Source: an uncultured Cohaesibacter sp. (lineage in GTDB: Bacteria > Pseudomonadota > Alphaproteobacteria > Rhizobiales > Cohaesibacteraceae). From it: DNA of 64,000 nt. Under the pieces are notes generated by a model. The model searched no databases. It saw nothing but the letters and a program-made list of their open reading frames with translations, and was not told the origin of the DNA. The DNA is taken from positions 496,001 to 560,000 of the forward strand of contig NZ_OY782763.1 in the NCBI RefSeq assembly GCF_963678225.1, given 5' to 3'. The position numbers and the translations under genes are program-made. Shown here in pieces: positions 18,924-29,322 of the stretch (its first letter is position 1; each line of letters opens with the position of its first letter).

Positions 18924-19102
18924 AATAAAATCCCGTTTTAGAATCAGTTTGCGACCATTGTGGCCTGCTCGCTTGGTAGATGCCAATGCACATCGCTACC
19001 TCTACGAGACACTGAAGCTGATATAGGGAAGCATCTTGGAAAAATCGAGGCGCAAGCCTGCTATGCAGGCGAAAATGAGGCGCCTTTGCTTGCCATTTCA
19101 GG

Positions 19103-19141
19103 ACGTATACGTTAAAAACGCTCGAATTATTAGAACTAATA
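19103..19141. promoter_or_regulatory. two palindromes in the creA/sulP divergent region
   Basis: ACGTATACGT (19103-19112) and TATTAG-AA-CTAATA (19128-19141) are perfect inverted repeats 57-95 bases before the SulP start. They look like binding sites for dimeric regulators, but match no motif I can name. Confidence 0.45.
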
Positions 19142-19197
19142 CGTATTTTCGAAGCACCTTTTGGGTCCTTCTCCTCAATCCCCGCTAGGAAAGAACC

Positions 19198-20799
19198 ATG
19201 AACACACAGACCTCCTCTGCGGATGGCCTGCGCGAACGTTTCCGTTTTGATTTGTCTCCCAAGCAGCTCAAAACAGACACTCTCTCCGGCCTGACCGTCG
19301 CCCTGGCGCTCGTGCCAGAAGCCGTTGCCTTTGCCTTCGTGGCGCAAGTCCATCCACTCGTCGGACTTTATGCAGCCTTTATCGTTGGCCTTATCACTGC
19401 CGTTCTGGGCGGCCGCCCAGGAATGATCTCCGGTGCGACCGGCGCCCTTGCCGTTGTCATGATCTCTCTGGTTGTCACCCACGGCGTTGAATATCTCTTT
19501 GCTACCGTCATTCTGATGGGAATCTTCCAGATCCTTGCCGGCGTGTTGCGCTGGGGTAAATTCATTCGCATGGTGCCCCATCCGGTGATGCTCGGCTTCG
19601 TAAACGGCCTTGCCATTGTCATCGGCCTTGCCCAGCTCAGCCAGTTCAAGGTCAGGGATGCTTCCGGCTCCCTTACCTGGATGTCCGGCCCCCCGCTTTA
19701 CACCATGCTTGGCCTCGTTGTTGTTACCATGGCAATCATCTGGCTGGCCCCCAAAGTCACCAAGGCAATCCCGGCCCCCCTGATGGCCATTGTTGCGGTT
19801 TCATTGATCGTGATCAGCTTCAATCTTGATATCCCTCGTGTCGGTGACATGGCCCAGATCGCAGGTGGTCTGCCGGAGTTCCATATTCCGATGGTGCCGA
19901 TCAATCTGGAAACCCTGCAGATCATCATCCCCTATGCGGCCATTCTGGCAGCTGTCGGCCTCATCGAAAGCCTGCTGACGCTCAATCTCGTCTCTGAGAT
20001 GACCGACACACACGGTGGTGCCTCCAAGGAATGCGTTGCTCAGGGCACAGCAAACATCGTCACCGGCTTCTTCGGCGGCATGGGCGGCTGCGCCATGATC
20101 GGCCAGTCGATGATCAATGTGAAGTCCGGCGGACGAACGCGTTGGTCTGGCATCTCGGCGGCGCTGTTCCTGCTGGCCTTCATCCTGTTTGCCTCAGGCC
20201 TCATTGAGCAGATCCCGCTAGCAGCATTGGTTGGCGTCATGTTCATGGTGGTCATCGGCACCTTCGCCTGGCGCAGCCTGCAGATCATGACCAAGATCCC
20301 GCGTCATGATGCCTTTGTCATTCTGCTGGTCACCGCCGTTACGGTCTATTCCGACCTTGCCGTTGCCGTGATCGTTGGTGTCATCGTCTCGGCGCTCGTC
20401 TTTGCCTGGCAGGCAGCCAAACGCATAGATGTGAGCGTTAGTACCGAAGAACATGGCTGGAAGGTCTATGAGTTGCGCGGCCCGCTCTTCTTTGGCTCAA
20501 TCGCCAGCTTCAATGAACAGTTCGACCCGAAATCCGATCCCGAAGATGTGGTAATCGAATTCATGGGTGCGCGCGTTTGGGACCACTCGGCGCTTCAGGC
20601 CATTGACTCACTGGCCACCAAATATGAAGAACAGGGCAAAAAGCTGCATCTGCGCCATCTCTCGACGGACTGCAAGGATCTGCTGCATAAAGCAGACAAG
20701 TTCGTTGAAGTCTCCGTAATCGAAGACCCTCATTATGAGGTTGCCGTAGATTACGCAGAAATGTTTGGCAAGAAGCCGGAACCACAGCCGCAAAGCTAG
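19198..20799 (+). CDS. SulP family anion transporter with STAS domain
   Basis: 533 residues. The N-terminal ~400 residues are a SLC26/SulP membrane domain: [19 protein letters not shown] matches the family entry helix, followed by [28 protein letters not shown]. The C-terminal ~100 residues form a cytoplasmic STAS domain ([16 protein letters not shown] ... [11 protein letters not shown]). Bacterial members carry sulfate, bicarbonate or dicarboxylates; the substrate here cannot be assigned. The [15 protein letters not shown] segment is intact. An AGGAAAG box precedes the ATG. It ends at a strong bidirectional terminator and is divergent from creA, with palindromes in the shared promoter region. 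Confidence 0.93.
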   Translation: MNTQTSSADGLRERFRFDLSPKQLKTDTLSGLTVALALVPEAVAFAFVAQVHPLVGLYAAFIVGLITAVLGGRPGMISGATGALAVVMISLVVTHGVEYLFATVILMGIFQILAGVLRWGKFIRMVPHPVMLGFVNGLAIVIGLAQLSQFKVRDASGSLTWMSGPPLYTMLGLVVVTMAIIWLAPKVTKAIPAPLMAIVAVSLIVISFNLDIPRVGDMAQIAGGLPEFHIPMVPINLETLQIIIPYAAILAAVGLIESLLTLNLVSEMTDTHGGASKECVAQGTANIVTGFFGGMGGCAMIGQSMINVKSGGRTRWSGISAALFLLAFILFASGLIEQIPLAALVGVMFMVVIGTFAWRSLQIMTKIPRHDAFVILLVTAVTVYSDLAVAVIVGVIVSALVFAWQAAKRIDVSVSTEEHGWKVYELRGPLFFGSIASFNEQFDPKSDPEDVVIEFMGARVWDHSALQAIDSLATKYEEQGKKLHLRHLSTDCKDLLHKADKFVEVSVIEDPHYEVAVDYAEMFGKKPEPQPQS

Positions 20800-20825
20800 G
20801 CTTCACCGCCAGTTTCAAACCAAAA

Positions 20826-20864
20826 GAAAACTCCCGGAAAGCGCGTCTTTCCGGGAGTTTTTTA
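20826..20864. terminator. bidirectional terminator between sulP and flavin reductase
   Basis: Perfect stem CTCCCGGAAAG/CTTTCCGGGAG with loop CGCGT, flanked by AAAA and TTTTTT, so it can stop transcription from both convergent genes. Confidence 0.92.
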
Positions 20865-20889
20865 ATTTCTATCAGGCCCTATCAAGAGA

Positions 20890-21360
20890 TCAGGCAAGCG
20901 TGCGATAGCCGCCGCCATAATAAAGAAGCGGGTCTCCCTCGGACACAGCAACATCAATCACCCGACCAAGCAGAATGACGTGATCGCCCCCTTCAATGAT
21001 TTGCTCCGTCTTGCAGTCGATCCGTGCCAGAGCGCCGTCAATCAGAGGCGCGCCGGTTTGCCCTGCGCTCCATTCGACCTTCTCGAAACGATCCTCGGCC
21101 ATGGCAGCAAAAAGATTGGAAGCCATTTGCTGATCGTGCGCCAGAATGCTCACACCATAAAAGCCGCTATTGCAGAAGGCATCCATTTGGTTGGAGCTCT
21201 TGTCCAGCGACCAAAGCACCAGAGGCGGATCAAGCGAAACGGAATTGAAACTGTTGACCGTCAGCCCCATTGGCGCGTCCTTGTCATCCATTGTCGTAAC
21301 GATGGCAATCCCGGTCGCAAAGCGCCCAAGCGCCTTCCGAAACTCATTTGCTTCAATCAT
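20890..21360 (-). CDS. flavin reductase family protein
   Basis: 156 residues from ATG 21360; the upstream in-frame start at 21372 is TTG. FMN-binding split-barrel flavin reductase, like the small reductase component of two-component monooxygenases (HpaC type). Signatures: FRKALGRFATGIAIVTT, GLTVNSFNSVSLDPPLVL, SGFYGVSILAHDQ, and DHVILLGRV. It would reduce FMN or FAD with NAD(P)H and pass it to a partner oxygenase, but no oxygenase gene is nearby. It may instead be a stand-alone reductase. Confidence 0.9.
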   Translation of the reverse strand: MIEANEFRKALGRFATGIAIVTTMDDKDAPMGLTVNSFNSVSLDPPLVLWSLDKSSNQMDAFCNSGFYGVSILAHDQQMASNLFAAMAEDRFEKVEWSAGQTGAPLIDGALARIDCKTEQIIEGGDHVILLGRVIDVAVSEGDPLLYYGGGYRTLA

Positions 21361-21732
21361 GAACCTATCCAAACAAAACCATAAAAGACGGAACGGCTCG
21401 CTGCCTGCTCAGAGCCCTTCAATTTCCACCGGTCTCTTACCGTAGTTTCCCATAGCAGGACAAGGGAAAACCGCCGAATTCCGGCACCCTGGCGATGAAA
21501 CCGCTTGGCATTTTGTCGCGAGAGTCATAATCAATTGCAAATTTTGCGAGAATTCCTTTGTTGCCAAAGGACATGCCCGAAAAAATGACTATAATTTCGC
21601 CTCAATCGGAGGTGATTCTGGAGCAGAAATGTGGAATTTTGCTTCCCCCGAATGATCCGCCTGCACATGATGCGTTTGGTGTGGCGGCCCCATTTAATCG
21701 ATCTGTCAGAGGCCATAAATTTGGGACCAAAG
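21361..21732. other. divergent intergenic region
   Basis: 372 bases between the flavin reductase and the DUF2865 gene. It should hold both promoters. No gene, repeat or recognised motif was seen. Confidence 0.4.
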
Positions 21733-22848
21733 ATGAAAAGGCGCGTGAGTTTAGCCGGACTGTTTGTTGCTACATTCTGTGCAACGCTCCCTGTAGAGGC
21801 CCAAACCTCCTGGTCGTCAAACGATCAGATTTGTGCGCAGCTGGAGGGAGACCTCGCACGACTCCAGCGCGGGGGCGGCTTGACCTCATCAAGAAACTAT
21901 CAAAAGCTCGACGCTGCGGTTCACAAACAGCAGGCTGAGCTGGACAATGCCCAGGCGCGCGCCAAGCGCGATGCCTGCTTTGGTGGCAACATCTTCCTAT
22001 TCCGCAGAACGCCCAAGGCCTCCTGTCCAGCGCTGGTCAAACGCATTGACAAGATGAAGCGCAATCTGGCCGCGCTAGAGCAGAAACGCAATCGCTATGC
22101 CCCTCCTCCCGACAATACAGGCCAGAGGAAAGCGCAGATTCTCACACAGTTGGCCCGAGCTGGTTGCGGTGAACAGTATCAGCAATTTGCACAGCCCGTG
22201 CGCCAACAACGGCGCGGCCTGTTTGGGTCTCTGTTTGGCAATGGCGGCTCCGTGCGCGAGTATAATCTGAGGGACTATGATATTCCGCAGGTTGGCACCT
22301 TCCGCACGGTGTGTGTGCGAGCCTGTGATGGTTTCTTCTTCCCCATCAGCTTCTCCACCACCCAGAATGGCTTCCAGCGGGATGCCCAGATGTGCCAATC
22401 CAGCTGCCCGGGCACGGATGCGGAATTGTTTGTCTATCACAATCCCGGCGAGAGCCCTGACGACATGGTGTCCCTCTCTGGCCAGCCTTATCAGGCTCTG
22501 GAAACAGCCTATCTGTACAAGCAGGAATATGTGCCGGGCTGCTCCTGTCAGGCTCCGGCAAGTCAGATGGCCTCTATCTCCAACAGCGATCAGCCACGCA
22601 CTGAGGCCATGACGCCACAATTTACGCCAGCAGCACCACGCCAGAGTGCACCAGCCGCCCCTCTGGTGCCACTGCCTTCGCCCAAGCAAACCGCAATGGT
22701 CGACCCGGATACACAGGCTCTGGCACGCTATGGCATGAAATTCGAACCTTATCAGCCACCTGAAGTCAGTGCGGACGCCAATTCGGTCCGCACCGCTGAT
22801 GGGCGTTCGATCAGGATAGTCGGTCCACGCTTCTTTGGTAACCAATAA
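21733..22848 (+). CDS. DUF2865 domain exported protein
   Basis: 371 residues from ATG 21733; the open frame reaches back to 21631, but the signal peptide starts here ([23 protein letters not shown], cut before QTS) and GGGA precedes it. A Gln/Arg-rich helical part follows. The DUF2865 core begins near residue 190: [22 protein letters not shown], with [19 protein letters not shown] and [15 protein letters not shown]. Several paired cysteines suggest disulfides in the periplasm. The function is unknown; the family is typical of Rhizobiales. The last 38 bases overlap the 3' end of the convergent gltX. Confidence 0.88.
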   Translation: MKRRVSLAGLFVATFCATLPVEAQTSWSSNDQICAQLEGDLARLQRGGGLTSSRNYQKLDAAVHKQQAELDNAQARAKRDACFGGNIFLFRRTPKASCPALVKRIDKMKRNLAALEQKRNRYAPPPDNTGQRKAQILTQLARAGCGEQYQQFAQPVRQQRRGLFGSLFGNGGSVREYNLRDYDIPQVGTFRTVCVRACDGFFFPISFSTTQNGFQRDAQMCQSSCPGTDAELFVYHNPGESPDDMVSLSGQPYQALETAYLYKQEYVPGCSCQAPASQMASISNSDQPRTEAMTPQFTPAAPRQSAPAAPLVPLPSPKQTAMVDPDTQALARYGMKFEPYQPPEVSADANSVRTADGRSIRIVGPRFFGNQ

Positions 22849-24151
22849 TCGGCAGGAATGACGCCAGCTCCGGCCCATGCGAGCGACCGGTCAAAGCCAC
22901 GCGCAACGGCATGAAGAGGGACTTCCCTTTTCTGCCACTTTCCGCCTTTAGCGCAGACGTCCAGCTTTTCCATGTGGTTGCGTCCCAAGGCTCGGACGGC
23001 AGAAGCTCAAGCGCCTTGGCATAGAATTCGGCGTCTTCGTCCGATTTTTCAACCGCATCGTCTGGCAAACCGTCATGAGCGATGGACCACCAGTCTTTAG
23101 CATCAGGCAACCGCTCGATATTACCGCGCACAGCCTGCCAGAAGGCTTCGCCTCCCTCGACACCGAGGGCGGACAAACGATCAGAAACCGCAGAATAATC
23201 AGTCTCATGCAGAATGCGCGCATTGAGATGATTAAGATCGGCCATATCGAACTTGGATGAAGAGCGCGACACCTTGTCGAGCGCGAACAAGTCAGCCAGA
23301 GCTTCCATATCTGCCAGCGGCTGCACCGACTCAGAAGTACCATTCAGAACGGCAAAAATCGCAACAGACAGCGGCTCATAGCCTTCTTCCCGCATCTGCC
23401 GGATGGAGAGAGATCCGAGCCGCTTGGACAGCCCCTCACCGCTGGCATTGATAATCAGATTGTGATGGGCAAATTTCGGGCTCTTGCCAGACAAGATCTC
23501 GAACAGCTGGATCTGAACCGCCGTGTTGGTCACATGGTCATCCCCGCGAATGATCATGGATACGCCCATATCGATGTCATCGATGACCGAGGGCAGCGTG
23601 TAAAGATAGGTCCCATCAGCGCGGATCAGAACCGGGTCAGACACACTGTCGCACTCAATACTCTGTGAGCCGCGAATGCCATCTTCCCAACTGATGGTCT
23701 TCTGATCGAGCAAAAAGCGCCAGTGGGGCTTGCGCCCTTCGGCTTCATACGCGGCAATCTGCTCTTCAGTCAGCTTCAGCGCTGAGCGATCATATACCGG
23801 TGGCAGGCCACGCGCGCGCTGACGCTTGCGTTTCCTGTCCAACTCATCAGGCGTTTCATAGCAAGCGTAAAGCCGGCCCATATCCCTGAGCTTCTTGGCC
23901 ACCGTGTCATAAACGCCCATGCGCTCGGACTGACGTTCGACCCGATCCGGCTTCACGCCAAGCCAAGCCAGATCCTCCGCGATATTGTCTGCATATTCTT
24001 TTCGGGACCGTTCCTGATCGGTGTCATCATAGCGCAGGATGAATTGACCGCCGGTCTTCATCGCTACCAGCCAGTTGATCAGCGCCGGACGCGCATTGCC
24101 AATATGAATATTTCCCGTCGGAGACGGAGCGAAACGAACGATTTCAGCCAT
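22811..24151 (-). CDS. gltX: glutamyl-tRNA synthetase
   Basis: 446 residues, class I synthetase that loads glutamate on tRNA. It has [20 protein letters not shown] (HIGH-type), YDDTDQERS, and [12 protein letters not shown] (KMSKS-type). The length and the [13 protein letters not shown] segment match the second GluRS form of alphaproteobacteria, many of which carry two. With gatCAB in the same window, it may also make Glu-tRNA-Gln for transamidation. Its 3' end overlaps the DUF2865 gene, tail to tail. nadE lies 45 bases upstream on the same strand. Confidence 0.93.
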   Translation of the reverse strand: MAEIVRFAPSPTGNIHIGNARPALINWLVAMKTGGQFILRYDDTDQERSRKEYADNIAEDLAWLGVKPDRVERQSERMGVYDTVAKKLRDMGRLYACYETPDELDRKRKRQRARGLPPVYDRSALKLTEEQIAAYEAEGRKPHWRFLLDQKTISWEDGIRGSQSIECDSVSDPVLIRADGTYLYTLPSVIDDIDMGVSMIIRGDDHVTNTAVQIQLFEILSGKSPKFAHHNLIINASGEGLSKRLGSLSIRQMREEGYEPLSVAIFAVLNGTSESVQPLADMEALADLFALDKVSRSSSKFDMADLNHLNARILHETDYSAVSDRLSALGVEGGEAFWQAVRGNIERLPDAKDWWSIAHDGLPDDAVEKSDEDAEFYAKALELLPSEPWDATTWKSWTSALKAESGRKGKSLFMPLRVALTGRSHGPELASFLPIIGYQRSVDRLS

Positions 24152-24196
24152 CAGGCAGACTTCCTTAAATTGATATTGCGGGTTTGACGGGCGCTA

Positions 24197-25855
24197 TCAG
24201 CCTCTGTCACGGAACCCGTTGGTGATTGGATAGCGCCGGTCGCGACCGAAATTCTTCTCGCTGAGCTTGACGCCCGGCGCAGACTGGCGGCGCTTATATT
24301 CGGCGATATAAAGCAGATGTTCGATGCGGCGCACCAAATCTGGTGCATGGCCACGTTCGACGATTTCTTCGACGCCCATTTCCTTCTCGACGAGGCATTC
24401 CAGAATGTCGTCCAGAACCGGATATTCAGGCAAGCTGTCCTGATCGGTCTGGTTCTCACGCAATTCCGCCGTCGGTGCCTTCGAAATGATATTAGCCGGA
24501 ATGACCTCCCCTGCCGGCCCCAAAGCCCCGTCGGGCTTGTGCTGGTTACGCCATGCAGAAAGATGGTAGACCGCCATCTTGTAGAGATCTTTGATCGGGT
24601 TGAAACCGCCATTCATGTCGCCATAAAGCGTGGCATAGCCAACAGACATTTCAGACTTGTTGCCCGTGGTCACAACCATGTTGCCGAACTTGTTCGATAC
24701 GGCCATCAGAATGGTGCCACGCGCACGGGACTGAAGGTTTTCTTCTGTCACGCCCTCGTCTGTGCCCTCAAACAGGCCAGACAGGGCTTCCGAGAAGCCT
24801 TCAACCGGCTTGACGATATCAACGACATCATAGCGCACACCAAGCGCCTTGGCGCAATCGGCAGCATCTTTGAGACTCTCATCGGATGTATAGCGATAAG
24901 GCAGCATCACGCAATGCACGCGATCCGCACCAAGAGCATCCACGGCCAACGCCGCACAGATTGCCGAATCGATACCGCCTGAAAGCCCCAGCACAACGCC
25001 GGGGAAACGGTTCTTGTTGACATAATCGCGCAGCCCCAGCATGCAGGCAGACCAAGCGCTTGCATCGCGGTCCATCACAGGTTCGATTGGGCCGGAAAGC
25101 ATCCATTTGCCTTCGATGCGCTCGGCAACGAGAACCTGTTGATCCTCGGCAAAACCGACCATCTGCATGGCCAGCGAACGGTCGCCATTCAGCGCAAAGG
25201 AAGCGCCGTCAAACACCAGTTCATCCTGTCCGCCAACCTGATTGAGATAGACCAGCGGCAGCTCCGTTTCGATCACGCGCTGGATGGCAACCTGCTGACG
25301 CACTTCCCATTTATCGAGGTTGAATGGGGACCCATTGGGTACCACCAGAAGCTCTGCCCCTGTTTCGGCCAGACATTCGCACACTTCGATATCCCAGATA
25401 TCTTCGCAAATGGGCACACCAACAGCCACACCGCGCAAATTGATCGGCCCCGGCATCGGGCCTGCGGCGAACACGCGCTTTTCGTCAAACACACCATAGT
25501 TCGGTAGATCGGCCTTATAGCGCACGGCCTGCACTTCGCCATTATCCAGAAGACAAACAGCGTTATAAAGCCGCTCTCCGTCCACCCATGGCGAGCCAAT
25601 CAGGATCGCCGGAGCGTCGCCTTCAGTCAATTCGGCAAGCTTCTCCACCTGCTCACGGCAGGCCGCCTGAAAAGCTGGCTTCAGAACGAGATCCTCAGGC
25701 GGATAGCCCGAGATGAACAACTCACTGAGCACCAGACAATCCGCGCCCTGTTCGGCAGCGACCTTGTGAGCAGCGCGGGCCATTTCGGCGTTACCCGCAA
25801 TATCCCCCAGATGGGGATTGAGTTGAGCAAGGCTGAAAACAAGTCTTTCGGTCAC
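24197..25855 (-). CDS. nadE: glutamine-dependent NAD+ synthetase
   Basis: 552 residues with two fused domains. The N-terminal nitrilase-type amidase (residues ~5-260) releases ammonia from glutamine, with Glu in LSELFISGYPPEDL and Cys in VPICEDIWD. The C-terminal domain is the NAD synthase, with the ATP pyrophosphatase loop GLSGGIDSAICAAL, VVTTGNKSEMSVGY and a C-terminal FGRDRRYPITNG. It makes NAD+ from nicotinate adenine dinucleotide. The start is GTG with AGGA about eight bases before it. Same strand as gltX, probably cotranscribed. Confidence 0.95.
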   Translation of the reverse strand: MTERLVFSLAQLNPHLGDIAGNAEMARAAHKVAAEQGADCLVLSELFISGYPPEDLVLKPAFQAACREQVEKLAELTEGDAPAILIGSPWVDGERLYNAVCLLDNGEVQAVRYKADLPNYGVFDEKRVFAAGPMPGPINLRGVAVGVPICEDIWDIEVCECLAETGAELLVVPNGSPFNLDKWEVRQQVAIQRVIETELPLVYLNQVGGQDELVFDGASFALNGDRSLAMQMVGFAEDQQVLVAERIEGKWMLSGPIEPVMDRDASAWSACMLGLRDYVNKNRFPGVVLGLSGGIDSAICAALAVDALGADRVHCVMLPYRYTSDESLKDAADCAKALGVRYDVVDIVKPVEGFSEALSGLFEGTDEGVTEENLQSRARGTILMAVSNKFGNMVVTTGNKSEMSVGYATLYGDMNGGFNPIKDLYKMAVYHLSAWRNQHKPDGALGPAGEVIPANIISKAPTAELRENQTDQDSLPEYPVLDDILECLVEKEMGVEEIVERGHAPDLVRRIEHLLYIAEYKRRQSAPGVKLSEKNFGRDRRYPITNGFRDRG

Positions 25856-26020
25856 GGCGCGATCCTGTATTGCAATAGTGTTATTGAAGCGGGGAGCTTA
25901 CAAACTCTCGACTAAAGATATAAAGCCAGAGAATGCGATAATCCAATGTAAAGTGACCAGAGCAGCTATCCTATTTGACGCATTCCAGTTTTCAAGGCCA
26001 CCCACAAACAACTGCGGCAA

Positions 26021-26049
26021 AAGAAAAGCCCGACTGAGTGCCGGGCTTT
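26021..26049 (-). terminator. intrinsic terminator of DAHP synthase gene
   Basis: Stem AAAGCCCG/CGGGCTTT (26025-26049) followed on the minus strand by TTTTCTTTT, 25 bases past the stop codon. Confidence 0.85.
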
Positions 26050-26073
26050 CATGAATGGAATCAGGAAGCGATC

Positions 26074-27456
26074 TTAGTAAGGCGCAATTTCGCTCGCTTC
26101 GAGGCTGGCGCGGTGCTTCTTGATATTGTCGGCAATCAGGAAAGCCAGTTCAAGAGACTGATCCGCATTGAGGCGCGGGTCGCAGACCGTATGGTAACGA
26201 TCAGACAGGTCATCTTCTGAAATGGCATGGGCACCACCGGTGCATTCCGTCACATTCTTGCCGGTCATCTCAACATGCACACCACCGGGATAAGTGCCCT
26301 CGGAGCGGTGAACAGCAAAGAAGCTCTCAACCTCTTTCAGGATGCGCTCGAACGGGCGGGTCTTGTAACCGTTGGCTGCCTTGACCACGTTGCCATGCAT
26401 CGGGTCGCAGGACCACAGCACCTTGTGCCCTTCCCGTTTGACGGCTTTGACAAGATTTGGCAGATGATCAAAGACCTTGTCGGCGCCAAAACGCGTGATC
26501 AGCGTCAGCCGGCCCGCTTCATTGTCCGGGTTGAGCACTTCGATCAAACGAAGCAGCTCGTCAGGCGTCATGCTCGGACCGCATTTCAAACCAATCGGGT
26601 TTTCAATGCCGCGGAAGAATTCAACATGCGCATGATCGATCTGGCGCGTGCGGTCACCAATCCAGAGCATATGGCCAGAGGTGGCATAGTGCAGACCGGT
26701 GGTCGAATCGACGCGCGTGAAGGCCTGCTCATAGCCAAGCAGAAGGGCCTCATGGCTGGTAAAGAAATCCGTAGACCGCAGGGCTTCCGTCTTGGAAGGC
26801 TCGACGCCGCAGGCACGCATGAAGCCCATAGCCTCGGTGATGCGGTCGGCCAACTCGCGATAGCGAGGGCCTTGTGGGCTATCCTTGAGGAAATCCATCG
26901 TCCACTGATGCACATGGTCCAGATTGGCATAGCCACCCTGCGCAAAGGCACGCAGTAGGTTCAGCGTTGCCGCCGACTGGCGATAAGCCATGATCATGCG
27001 CTGCGGATCGGGCACACGGGAGTCGCTGCTAAAACCGGTCTCGTTGATGATGTCGCCTCGATAGCTTGGCAGTTCCACACCGTCAACAGTCTCTGTCGGC
27101 GAGGAACGCGGCTTGGCGAACTGACCAGCAATACGGCCAACCTTGACCACCGGAGAAGCGGCGGCAAAAGTCAGCACGGCTGCCATTTGCAGGAACACAC
27201 GGAAAAAATCGCGAATATTGTCAGGATGATGTTCCACGAACGCTTCAGCGCAATCGCCGCCCTGAAGCAGGAACCCTTCACCTTCAGCAACTCGCGCCAA
27301 CTGCTTACGCAATTTGCGCGCCTCGCCAGCAAAGACCAAAGGCGGATAAGTGGCAAGCGTGCCTTCAACAGCGGCTACTGCTTCGGCATCGGGATAATCC
27401 GGCACCTGCTGGATCGGCATTGATCTCCAGCTGTCCGGTGTCCAGGTCTTGCTCAT
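26074..27456 (-). CDS. class II 3-deoxy-7-phosphoheptulonate (DAHP) synthase
   Basis: 460 residues. First enzyme of the shikimate pathway, joining phosphoenolpyruvate and erythrose 4-phosphate. It is the plant/mycobacterial-type (class II) enzyme: [11 protein letters not shown] holds the metal-binding cysteine, [14 protein letters not shown] the substrate site, then [14 protein letters not shown], and WSCDPMHGN near the metal histidine. It is named aroF or aroG in different genomes, so no symbol is given. It stands alone with its own promoter region and terminator. Its product feeds chorismate to pabABC and to the chorismate mutase also in this window. Confidence 0.95.
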   Translation of the reverse strand: MSKTWTPDSWRSMPIQQVPDYPDAEAVAAVEGTLATYPPLVFAGEARKLRKQLARVAEGEGFLLQGGDCAEAFVEHHPDNIRDFFRVFLQMAAVLTFAAASPVVKVGRIAGQFAKPRSSPTETVDGVELPSYRGDIINETGFSSDSRVPDPQRMIMAYRQSAATLNLLRAFAQGGYANLDHVHQWTMDFLKDSPQGPRYRELADRITEAMGFMRACGVEPSKTEALRSTDFFTSHEALLLGYEQAFTRVDSTTGLHYATSGHMLWIGDRTRQIDHAHVEFFRGIENPIGLKCGPSMTPDELLRLIEVLNPDNEAGRLTLITRFGADKVFDHLPNLVKAVKREGHKVLWSCDPMHGNVVKAANGYKTRPFERILKEVESFFAVHRSEGTYPGGVHVEMTGKNVTECTGGAHAISEDDLSDRYHTVCDPRLNADQSLELAFLIADNIKKHRASLEASEIAPY

Positions 27457-27688
27457 TTTGTCCTCTTTTCACTCTGCTGATCGCCTGTAACACAGGCCTG
27501 TAAAATAAACCGACCCCACTGATCTCACGAGAGGATCGTAAACAAAGGGGTCGGCGAAGGTGTTATACACATCAAGGCAGAGCGATGCCACAGAAGTTTG
27601 CGCAAATCTATGGAAAAATGCGTCATCAATTGGTCACAAAATGACAAACTGACTGAACGAAATTCATAGATATTACAAAAGCAGGATC

Positions 27689-27710
27689 ATTTCGGACAAA
27701 AAACCGAAAT
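27689..27710 (-). other. hairpin downstream of der
   Basis: ATTTCGG/CCGAAAT inverted repeat with an eight-base A-rich loop, six bases past the der stop. There is no T tract behind the stem, so it may be an mRNA 3'-end hairpin rather than a full intrinsic terminator. Confidence 0.4.
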
Positions 27711-27715
27711 AACTG

Positions 27716-29167
27716 CTAGTAAATCTTCCGTTTGGCTGCTTTTGCTGCATAGGGGTTATCTCCCTTACGCATCAACATACGCACCGGTACAGCAGGAATA
27801 TCGAACGTATCACGCAAATCATTGAGCAAATAGCGCTGATAGCTGTCTGGCAGGTCTTCCGGACGGGAGCACATGACCACAAAGGTCGGTGGGCGCGTCT
27901 TGATCTGGGTAACATAACGCACCTTGATACGACGACCACCAACAGCCGGTGGTGGATGGCCTTGCGTTGCACCATTGAGCCAACGGTTGAGACGTGACGT
28001 GGAAACGCGCCGGTTCCAGACCTCATAGATATCAAGCACCGACTTCATCAACCGATCCAGATTCTTGCCTGTCAGACCGGAAACCGGAACAAGCGGCACA
28101 TCGCGCATCTGCGGCAGAAGGCGGGTTGCCTTCTCGCGCAGCTCGGCCATCATCTCTTGCGGTTTCTCGACAAGATCCCACTTGTTAAGGGCAATCACGA
28201 TGGCGCGCCCCTCCCGACCAACAAGATCGGCAATCTGTAGATCCTGCTTCTCAAATGGCTTGGTCACGTCCAGCGTCACAATCACCACTTCGGCAAACTG
28301 GATCGAGCGCAGCGCATCAGATACGGAAAGCTTCTCGAGCTTTTCCTGCACACGCGCCTTGCGCCGCATGCCAGCGGTATCAAACAGCTTGAACTTGCGA
28401 TCCCGGAATTCCCAATTCACCGAGATGGAATCGCGCGTAATACCCGCTTCCGGTCCGGTCAACAGGCGATCTTCGCCGATGAGATTGTTGATGAGCGTAG
28501 ACTTGCCCGCGTTCGGACGCCCGACAATGGCCACCCGCAGGGGTTTGGTCGGATCGTAAAGCGGGGTCTCGGACTCATCATCCTCGATATCAACATCAAC
28601 CAGAGGACCATCATCCTCGGCAAGAGCTGCCTCAATGGCATCGGCTTCATCACTGCCGAGTTTGGCTCTCTTTTCCTCATCATATTTGACGAGTTCTTCA
28701 TAAAGATCCGCCATGCCAATGCCGTGCTCAGCCGAGAGCGGCATAGGCTCTCCCAGGCCAAGCGAAAAGGCTTCGTAATATCCGGCGTCAGAGGCTCTAC
28801 CTTCGGACTTGTTAGCTAGCAAGATGGTCGGTTTGCCAGCCTTGCGCACCATGGCGGCAAAATGCTCGTCCATCGGAGTTGTGCCAGCGCGCGCATCCAT
28901 CATGAAAAGCACCACATCGGCCATACCGATGGCTTCTTCGGTCTGCAGGCGCATGCGCGTTTCCAGCGCATCCTCTTCAGCCACTTCCAAACCGGCAGTA
29001 TCGATGATGTTGATATGCAGGTCGCCCAGCTGCACCTCGCTCTCGCGCCGGTCACGGGTAACACCCGGCCGGTCGTCAACGAGCGCCAGCTTCTTGCCAA
29101 CCAAACGGTTGAACAGCGTGGATTTGCCAACATTGGGGCGGCCCACAATGGCTACATTCAGTTTCAT
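27716..29167 (-). CDS. der: ribosome-associated GTPase Der (EngA)
   Basis: 483 residues with tandem GTPase domains and a C-terminal KH-like domain, as in all Der proteins. The first P-loop is GRPNVGKS near residue 8 with DTAGLE; the second is GRPNAGKS near residue 217 with [15 protein letters not shown] and NKSE are the G4 motifs. An acidic linker joins the domains. It acts in 50S ribosome assembly. The order yfgM-like, bamB, der on one strand is the same as in E. coli, although a 155-base gap with a GC hairpin separates bamB and der here. Confidence 0.96.
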   Translation of the reverse strand: MKLNVAIVGRPNVGKSTLFNRLVGKKLALVDDRPGVTRDRRESEVQLGDLHINIIDTAGLEVAEEDALETRMRLQTEEAIGMADVVLFMMDARAGTTPMDEHFAAMVRKAGKPTILLANKSEGRASDAGYYEAFSLGLGEPMPLSAEHGIGMADLYEELVKYDEEKRAKLGSDEADAIEAALAEDDGPLVDVDIEDDESETPLYDPTKPLRVAIVGRPNAGKSTLINNLIGEDRLLTGPEAGITRDSISVNWEFRDRKFKLFDTAGMRRKARVQEKLEKLSVSDALRSIQFAEVVIVTLDVTKPFEKQDLQIADLVGREGRAIVIALNKWDLVEKPQEMMAELREKATRLLPQMRDVPLVPVSGLTGKNLDRLMKSVLDIYEVWNRRVSTSRLNRWLNGATQGHPPPAVGGRRIKVRYVTQIKTRPPTFVVMCSRPEDLPDSYQRYLLNDLRDTFDIPAVPVRMLMRKGDNPYAAKAAKRKIY

Positions 29168-29245
29168 TTCACTTCGTCCAAACAGATCGAATGAGGCTGG
29201 CTGCGCAAAAGATGCTGCGAAGCCCTATCCTCTAAATAGCACGGC

Positions 29246-29274
29246 ACCCCGGAGCCGCAAAGCAACTCCGGGGT
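29246..29274. other. GC-rich hairpin between bamB and der
   Basis: Perfect nine-base-pair stem ACCCCGGAG/CTCCGGGGT with an 11-base loop, 48 bases past the bamB stop... on the minus-strand reading it lies between the der start and bamB stop. No T run on either side. Could set relative mRNA levels or be a rho-assisted terminator. Confidence 0.45.
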
Positions 29275-29322
29275 TACCAATGAATTCCTAAGGTTTCCCA
29301 ACCGCTAAAAAAGAGAGAGCCT

